Shown: in pieces, positions 5,854 to 9,226 of the stretch | Layout: every line of letters begins with the position of its first letter | How positions within the stretch are numbered: the first letter of the stretch is position 1 | DNA from: Rhodospirillales bacterium | GTDB taxonomy: Bacteria; Pseudomonadota; Alphaproteobacteria; Rhodospirillales; JAOUPW01 | Direction of reading: 5' to 3' | NCBI GenBank assembly: GCA_029879665.1 | Contig: JAOUPW010000042.1 | Location: forward strand, 1 to 9,226 | DNA length: 9,226 nt | Translations under genes and position numbers: made by a program | Notes under the pieces: model-generated | The model's input: the letters and a program-made list of their open reading frames with translations, nothing else | Told to the model about the DNA's origin: nothing | The model's database searches: none

Positions 5854-6729
5854 TCAGGCGGCTTCGAGAAGTTCTTCCAGTTTTACAGTCGCCTGTTCGA
5901 CGTCAATTTTATCCACCGCAGCCAATTCACAGGCCAGACGGTCGCGCGCCGATTCGTAAATCTGGCGTTCGCTGAAAGATTGGTCCGGTTGACCGGCGTT
6001 GCGGTGAAGATCGCGAACAACTTCGGCGATAGAGATAGGGTCGCCGGAATTGATCTTTGCTTCATATTCCTGGGCGCGGCGGCTCCACATGGTGCGCTTG
6101 ACCCGTGCCCGGCCTTTTAATTTGTTCAAGGCATCATCCATGATCTTGCGGGAACTCAGCTTTCGCAGCCCGGCTTCCGTCGCCTTGGTCAATGGAACGC
6201 GAAGGATCATGCGGTCGCGTTCAAAGGAAATGACAAATAACTGTAATTTGTGACCGGCGATTTCCCGGGATTCAATTTCCGTAACCTTACCGACCCCGTG
6301 CGTTGGGTAAACAACGTAATCACCGGTTGAGAATTTCGGAATTTCCACCTTTTTCGGCGGTGCTTTTTTCTCCGGCGGCGCCACGGGCGGTTCCGGCGCC
6401 TTCTTGGCGACCGCGGCTTTCGGCTTTTCCTTGACGATGGGTTTAAATTTGGGTGCAGGTTTCTTTTTAACGGCAGTTTTCTTTTTCATTACCTTCTTTT
6501 TTGCCTTTACAGCCGGGCTCTTTTTAACGGCAACCTTTTTCTTGGGCGCCGCTTTTTTCTTTTGCACGACTTTCTTTTTAACAGGGGTCTTTTTCTTGGC
6601 CTTGACCTTATTTTTTACGGACTTCTTAGCGACAACCTTCTTTTTGGCGGCCGTGACACGTTTACCAGCCTTTTTCTTGGTCGGTGAGTGTGTCTTGGAT
6701 TTTTTCTTAACTGACGTTTTCAAAGTCAT
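5854..6729 (-). CDS. carD: CarD/CdnL-type RNA-polymerase-binding regulator with a lysine-rich histone-H1-like N-terminal tail
   Basis: The 291-residue protein has two parts. Residues about 131-291 are a near-canonical alphaproteobacterial CdnL/CarD: FSTGDYVVYPTHGVGKVTEIE (133-153), FERDRMILRVPL (169-180), GLRKLSS (187-193), KRTMWSRRAQEYEAKI (211-226), AEVVRDLHRN (235-244) and SERQIYESARDRLA (253-266). The Tudor-like first half binds the RNA polymerase beta subunit, and the helical second half with the conserved Trp (W215) contacts promoter DNA near -10 in characterised homologues. Residues 1-127 form a disordered tail of KKK and Ala/Pro/Val repeats with 48 lysines in the first 110, resembling histone H1 or AlgP tails; well-studied CdnL proteins of about 160-170 residues lack it. 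An AGGGGA lies about 10 bases before ATG. A 365-base non-coding leader separates it from fdxA. The core assignment is secure; the DNA-binding role of the tail is inferred. Confidence 0.95.
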   Translation of the reverse strand: MTLKTSVKKKSKTHSPTKKKAGKRVTAAKKKVVAKKSVKNKVKAKKKTPVKKKVVQKKKAAPKKKVAVKKSPAVKAKKKVMKKKTAVKKKPAPKFKPIVKEKPKAAVAKKAPEPPVAPPEKKAPPKKVEIPKFSTGDYVVYPTHGVGKVTEIESREIAGHKLQLFVISFERDRMILRVPLTKATEAGLRKLSSRKIMDDALNKLKGRARVKRTMWSRRAQEYEAKINSGDPISIAEVVRDLHRNAGQPDQSFSERQIYESARDRLACELAAVDKIDVEQATVKLEELLEAA

Positions 6730-6867
6730 ATTTCCCGCATCCCCTGCCGAAGAGAGACAAAAACCTGCAATACAAAACCCGACGTGCCTGATACATAAAC
6801 ACGAGAGGCGATGCCGTCATCCCGGATTGTTGTGTGGCCGGATGTCCCTACACAGGATCTGGCGTGA

Positions 6868-6882
6868 GAACATTTAAGGAAC
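6868..6882 (-). promoter_or_regulatory. GAAC-N7-GAAC match, alphaproteobacterial LexA-box-like
   Basis: The plus strand reads GAAC-ATTTAAG-GAAC (GTTC-CTTAAAT-GTTC toward carD), an exact fit to the direct-repeat SOS box known for alphaproteobacterial LexA. It overlaps the palindrome GGAACGTTCC (6878-6887) and lies about 140 bases before the carD start. Eight fixed bases occur by chance about once per several windows of this size, so this is only a candidate. Confidence 0.3.
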
Positions 6883-6943
6883 GTTCCCGGCCGGCTACTT
6901 TGGTTCCAGGGTGCAAATAAGCCTCGATGGGCACCTGCAACCC

Positions 6944-6959
6944 TTATGATATAACATAA
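6944..6959. promoter_or_regulatory. TTATG-N6-CATAA dyad, possible operator
   Basis: A perfect 5-base inverted repeat around ATATAA in the most AT-rich part of the fdxA-carD interval. It looks like a dimeric regulator site or part of a promoter. No specific regulator can be named. Confidence 0.25.
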
Positions 6960-6960
6960 A

Positions 6961-6984
6961 ATGGGGGGGAAAAATAGGCCCCAT
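6961..6984 (-). terminator. Weak terminator-like hairpin downstream of fdxA
   Basis: On the minus strand ATGGGG (6984-6979) pairs with CCCCAT (6966-6961) across a 12-base loop, followed by TTTATG. The stem is short and the T run poor, so termination would be inefficient. It is 111 bases beyond the fdxA stop. Confidence 0.25.
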
Positions 6985-7018
6985 CACTGATTGCGGATAT
7001 GTGGATTTGCAGCGCCGA

Positions 7019-7060
7019 ACAGGTTTGACCGAACCCATTGCATAGGGTCGGCAAACCTGT
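7019..7060. other. Long imperfect hairpin between fdxA and carD
   Basis: ACAGGTTTG (7019-7027) pairs perfectly with CAAACCTGT (7052-7060). Inside, CCG (7029-7031) pairs with CGG (7049-7051) and ACCC (7033-7036) with GGGT (7045-7048), leaving single-base A bulges at 7028 and 7032 and an eight-base loop ATTGCATA. An outer GGATT/AATCC pair (7003-7007 with 7062-7066) may extend it. No T run follows on either strand, so it is not a classical terminator. It could be an mRNA 3' or leader structure, a regulator site or a REP-type element. Confidence 0.6.
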
Positions 7061-7094
7061 GAATCCGGCCAACATTAAAGGATCCGGAGATGCC

Positions 7095-7430
7095 TCAGGT
7101 GCCCTTCCCGGGATTGGGGCTTAGAAGCTCCAGTTTATCGGGTTTTCCATCCCATTCAGCGGCATCGGCGGGCGATTCGCCCTGGCGGGTGATGTTGGGC
7201 CATTTGGTGGCATATTCCGCGTTGATTTGCAGCCATTGCTCCAGATTCGGCTCCGTATCGGGAACAATCGCTTCCGCCGGGCATTCAGGTTCGCAAACCC
7301 CACAGTCGATACATTCATCCGGGTGGATCACGAGAAAATTCTCGCCCTCGTAGAAACAGTCAACCGGGCAGACCTCGATGCAATCCATGTATTTGCATTT
7401 AATGCAATTTTCGATAACGACATACGTCAT
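7095..7430 (-). CDS. fdxA: Ferredoxin FdxA, 7Fe [3Fe-4S][4Fe-4S] type
   Basis: The 111-residue cytoplasmic electron carrier aligns over its length with bacterial FdxA (Azotobacter FdI type). C9, C17 and C50 are placed for the [3Fe-4S] cluster, and C21, C40, C43 and C46 for the [4Fe-4S] cluster; C12 and C25 match the extra cysteines seen in this family. The start MTYVV...NCIKCKY, the [23 protein letters not shown] block and the C-terminal EWDGKP...SPNPGKG are typical. A CGGAG lies a few bases before ATG. It is 68 bases downstream of the terB-like gene, on the same strand, and upstream of carD, an arrangement known from alphaproteobacteria. Its redox partner cannot be read from the context. Confidence 0.97.
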   Translation of the reverse strand: MTYVVIENCIKCKYMDCIEVCPVDCFYEGENFLVIHPDECIDCGVCEPECPAEAIVPDTEPNLEQWLQINAEYATKWPNITRQGESPADAAEWDGKPDKLELLSPNPGKGT

Positions 7431-7498
7431 ATTGTGCTCCGTCGTAGGTGTATTTCTCTAACTGGGGGTTATGCGGATCCTAGGGGAATTCCTGTAAT

Positions 7499-7972
7499 TT
7501 AGACTTGAGCAGTATCAAGAACCCCTAGACGGGTAAGAACTTTTTTACGGGCTTCGCCGCTTTCCCGGTCGGGAACGTAAATCAGGCCGGCGACCCGGCG
7601 CACCAGATTGGATTCATAGTTATGAAGCTCTCCGTCGGCGTAGGCGACTTCCCACAGCATTTCGATCATTCCGACCCGGTCCTCATGTGAAAAATTATCC
7701 TTAACCGTTCTGGTGAAGCCGTAAAGCTCATGACTGTCGGCAACCTTTTCCCGTGCTTCCTCGAATAATTCCGCCGCCGCGTCCTTGCTCAGCCCGAAAT
7801 TCCGGTTCAGCAGTGAAATAATCGTCGCCCGTTCATCCTCGTCGATGTGGCCATCCATGGCCGCCGCCTCGATCAGGAGGGCCGCCGCAGCCATCTGCAA
7901 ATCATTCTGTCCGGGCGCGGAAGCGGTATCCGCGCTGGCCCCCTTAAGGAGGGCCCTGATCCTTGAAATCAT
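7499..7972 (-). CDS. TerB-like (tellurite-resistance TerB family) acidic helical protein
   Basis: With the start at 7972 the protein has 157 residues and no signal peptide or membrane segment. Two related acidic motifs, AMDGHIDEDER (38-48) and YADGELHNYE (111-120), are the D-G-x-(I/L)-x-x-x-E pattern of the TerB fold, where the acidic residues bind divalent metal; the rest is helical (ISLLNRNFGLSKDAAAELFEEAREKV and MIEMLWEVA). In characterised systems TerB takes part in tellurite and stress responses, but stand-alone alphaproteobacterial members have no settled role. No terA, terC, terD or terE gene is nearby. I prefer the ATG at 7972 (MISRIRALL, AGG 9 bases upstream). Earlier in-frame ATGs at 7987, 8026 and 8077 would add up to 35 residues without homology-like content and run into the divergent methyltransferase leader. 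Confidence 0.82.
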   Translation of the reverse strand: MISRIRALLKGASADTASAPGQNDLQMAAAALLIEAAAMDGHIDEDERATIISLLNRNFGLSKDAAAELFEEAREKVADSHELYGFTRTVKDNFSHEDRVGMIEMLWEVAYADGELHNYESNLVRRVAGLIYVPDRESGEARKKVLTRLGVLDTAQV

Positions 7973-8067
7973 TTCATTGCCTAACATACCCGCGCCCCGG
8001 TGAACAAGCCCCTCGGTTAACGTCATTTTTTCTTGTTTGCAAGAGTTTGGAAGAATACCTCTTGTCC

Positions 8068-8709
8068 ATGACTGCAAACAGCCACGACAAACGTGTCCAT
8101 GCCCCCGCCACGGCGCGCAACCGGGACCCGATTCTGGCGGTGCTGAGGCGGATTTTTCCTGAATCCGGCAGGGTTTTGGAGGTGGCGTCCGGCTCCGGCG
8201 AGCACGCCGCTTATTTTGCCCCCCGCCTGCCCGGGCTCACCTGGCAGCCTTCCGATCCGGACCCGGCCCACTGTGCTTCCATTGCCGCCTGGGCGGACCA
8301 CGGCAATGCCGCCAATCTGCGGGCGCCGATGACCCTGGACGTGCTCGCCAACCCGTGGCCGGTAACGCAAGCCGATGCGGTGGTCTGTATCAACATGATC
8401 CATATCGCACCGTGGGACTGCTGCTTAGGTCTGCTCGACGGCGCCGCCCGTATTCTCGGCCCCGGCGGTGTGCTTTATCTTTACGGTCCCTACCGCATCG
8501 GCGGTCGGCATACGGCGCCCAGCAACGAAAGCTTCGATGCGTGGTTGACCGACCAGAACCCGTCGTGGGGGGTGCGCGATCTGGACCGGGTGCGCGAAGA
8601 AGCGGATGGCCGGGGCCTGAAACTGATGGAAACGGTGGAGATGCCGGCCAATAACCTGTCGGTGATTTTCCGCAAGGAAGGCAAGGGCGGCTCCGTCATT
8701 TCCGTCTGA
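8068..8709 (+). CDS. DUF938-family SAM-dependent methyltransferase-like protein
   Basis: The 213-residue cytoplasmic protein matches the DUF938 class I methyltransferase pattern. It has HAPATARNRDPILAVLRRIFP (11-31), glycine-rich SAM motif I VLEVASGSGEHAAYFAPRLP (37-56), WQPSDPDP (59-66), motif IV-like AVVCINMIHIAPW (104-116), LGPGGVLYLYGPYR (130-143) and a C-terminal MPANNLSVIFRK (192-203). The substrate of this family is not established. The ATG at 8068 gives the family N-terminus; the frame is open back to 7963 but that part overlaps the terB leader and reads unlike a protein start. The Shine-Dalgarno sequence is weak (GGAAG about 14 bases upstream). It is divergent from the terB-like gene, and its 3' end overlaps the convergent S4 gene by 14 bases. 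Confidence 0.87.
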   Translation: MTANSHDKRVHAPATARNRDPILAVLRRIFPESGRVLEVASGSGEHAAYFAPRLPGLTWQPSDPDPAHCASIAAWADHGNAANLRAPMTLDVLANPWPVTQADAVVCINMIHIAPWDCCLGLLDGAARILGPGGVLYLYGPYRIGGRHTAPSNESFDAWLTDQNPSWGVRDLDRVREEADGRGLKLMETVEMPANNLSVIFRKEGKGGSVISV

Positions 8710-9088
8710 AGAAACGGTCCATCAACCGGTCGATGGCCCGCCGGTCCGATTTGGTCGGGCGGCCGGCGCCAGGGTCGCGGCCGTCGGCGGGAAGTTCGCT
8801 CCGGGGGCTCGCACGTGGGGTGGGCGGCGCCAGATCGGCGTAAAGGGTGCGGGCTTCGGTTGCCGGGCCGCGCCGCCGGCCCAGGTCGCGGACTTCGATG
8901 ACGCGGATATCGTCTCCCTTGGGAAAGGTCAGCACATCGCCGATGCGAAGCCCGTGGTGGGGTTTGCTGACCGGCGTCTTGTTCACGCGCAACTTGCCGG
9001 TGGCGCAAAACTTGGTCGCCAGCGAGCGGCTTTTGAAAAAGCGTGCATACCACAGCCATTGATCCAGGCGGCGGATTTCGTCGTTCAT
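8696..9088 (-). CDS. S4-domain RNA-binding protein, Hsp15/HslR-like
   Basis: With the ATG at 9088 the protein has 130 residues. Residues about 7-55 form the S4 RNA-binding domain (RRLDQWLWYARFFKSRSLATKF, GKLRVNKTPV, LRIGDVLTF), followed by a basic C-terminal tail with RRGPATEARTLY and GAGRPTKSDRRAIDRL, both typical of alphaproteobacterial Hsp15-like proteins. Escherichia coli Hsp15 binds stalled 50S subunits carrying peptidyl-tRNA, and a similar ribosome-rescue role is likely but inferred. The start is uncertain: a 15-bp tandem duplication gives in-frame ATGs at 9088 and 9103, neither with a Shine-Dalgarno sequence, and a TTG at 9163 would overlap the helicase. It follows the helicase end by 43 bases and is likely translated from the same mRNA. 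It overlaps the DUF938 gene tail to tail by 14 bases. Confidence 0.9.
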   Translation of the reverse strand: MNDEIRRLDQWLWYARFFKSRSLATKFCATGKLRVNKTPVSKPHHGLRIGDVLTFPKGDDIRVIEVRDLGRRRGPATEARTLYADLAPPTPRASPRSELPADGRDPGAGRPTKSDRRAIDRLMDRFFRRK

Positions 9089-9115
9089 GTTGTTTTGGGG
9101 CATGTTGTTTTGGGG
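9086..9115 (-). repeat. Two perfect 15-bp tandem units over the S4-protein start codon
   Basis: The unit (minus strand CCCCAAAACAACATG) occurs twice without a gap at 9115-9101 and 9100-9086. Each unit ends with an ATG in the S4 frame, so the duplication offers two starts five codons apart (…MPQNN-M). Copy-number change would keep the frame. Confidence 0.95.
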
Positions 9116-9131
9116 CAAGGGGATTCGGGAC

Positions 9132-9226
9132 TCATTGCAGGGCGAGATCCCGAAGCTTGGCAAAAGGGGAATGATCTTCGCTCCGGGCCGGCGCCGGTTG
9201 TTCCGTGGCGGAATGCGGGGCGCCCT
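9132..9226 (-). CDS. C-terminal end of an ATP-dependent helicase, partial
   Basis: The frame closing with TGA at 9134-9132 reads through the right edge and ends in EDHSPFAKLRDLALQ, preceded by an Ala/Pro-rich stretch. SPFAKLRDL at the extreme C-terminus is what I recall for the long alphaproteobacterial DEAD/DEAH-type helicases encoded directly before an S4-domain gene. The helicase motifs are outside the window, so the call depends on this tail and the synteny. The S4 gene follows after 43 bases. Confidence 0.6.
   Translation of the reverse strand, partial: GAPHSATEQPAPARSEDHSPFAKLRDLALQ

Larger units (their letters stand above)
6730..7094. other. 365-base non-coding region between fdxA and carD
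   Basis: No credible gene lies here. It contains a GAAC-N7-GAAC box, a TTATG-N6-CATAA dyad, a weak terminator-like hairpin and a longer imperfect hairpin, each listed separately. As both flanking genes read leftward it should hold the fdxA 3' end and the promoter and leader of carD. I could not find a convincing -35/-10 pair for carD; the segment around 6940-6975 is the most AT-rich. Confidence 0.6.

Noticed and set aside
6349..6729. Lysine-codon region of carD as a DNA tandem repeat or CRISPR-like array
   Set aside because: The periodicity comes from repeated Lys codons with irregular spacing and is explained by the encoded tail; no constant repeat and spacer lengths.
6404..6877. Plus-strand open frame of 157 codons, very rich in Phe, resembling a membrane protein
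   Set aside because: It is the antisense of the lysine-codon-rich carD tail (AAG/AAA read backwards as CTT/TTT); no ribosome-binding site and no family resemblance.
8490..9059. Minus-strand open frame of 189 codons over the S4 and DUF938 genes
   Set aside because: Arg/Pro-rich shadow frame of GC-rich coding DNA; both overlapped genes have clear family matches.

Overview
The window looks like chromosomal DNA of an alphaproteobacterium, probably close to Rhodospirillales/Rhodospirillaceae. The evidence is the linked minus-strand set helicase C-terminus, S4 RNA-binding protein, 7Fe ferredoxin FdxA and CarD/CdnL-type regulator, which is a familiar alphaproteobacterial neighbourhood, together with GC-rich codon use and Gram-negative envelope functions (lipid A deacylase, Sec signal peptides). 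The taxonomic call is an inference from gene content.

Left part (1-2445): the C-terminus of a PPOX-type flavoprotein is followed by a decayed 3' copy of tRNA-Arg (228-274), a 372-base AT-richer stretch without a convincing gene, a complete KefB/KefC-type cation:proton antiporter (647-2323), and an intact tRNA-Arg(CCT) with encoded CCA (2369-2445, minus strand). The 47-base direct repeat (43 of 47 bases identical) formed by the tRNA 3' half and its fragment brackets the antiporter in the geometry left by tRNA-targeted integration. I read 228-2414 as a small or eroded genomic island with no recombinase left.

Middle part (2458-5803): a PagL-type lipid A 3-O-deacylase with a better-supported GTG start, a prolyl aminopeptidase carrying an unusual in-frame insertion and a readable sigma-70-like promoter, a secreted or periplasmic SNase-fold protein that has lost two classical catalytic positions, and a metallophosphatase-fold protein that has lost nearly all metal-binding signature residues. 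The last two are convergent and overlap by 4 bases. Both look like diverged enzyme folds whose function cannot be read from the family name.

Right part (5854-9226): a CarD/CdnL regulator with a roughly 127-residue lysine-rich, histone-H1-like N-terminal tail; a 365-base non-coding region with a long hairpin, a dyad and a GAAC-N7-GAAC (alphaproteobacterial LexA-box-like) match; fdxA; a TerB-like protein; a divergent DUF938 methyltransferase; an Hsp15-like S4 protein with a 15-bp tandem duplication over its start; and the last 30 codons of a helicase. The terB/DUF938 pair sits inside the helicase-S4-fdxA-carD cluster.

I see no CRISPR array, transposase, toxin-antitoxin pair or recognisable defence system. 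The most interesting material is the tRNA-bounded island, the two catalytically eroded proteins and the H1-tailed CarD.
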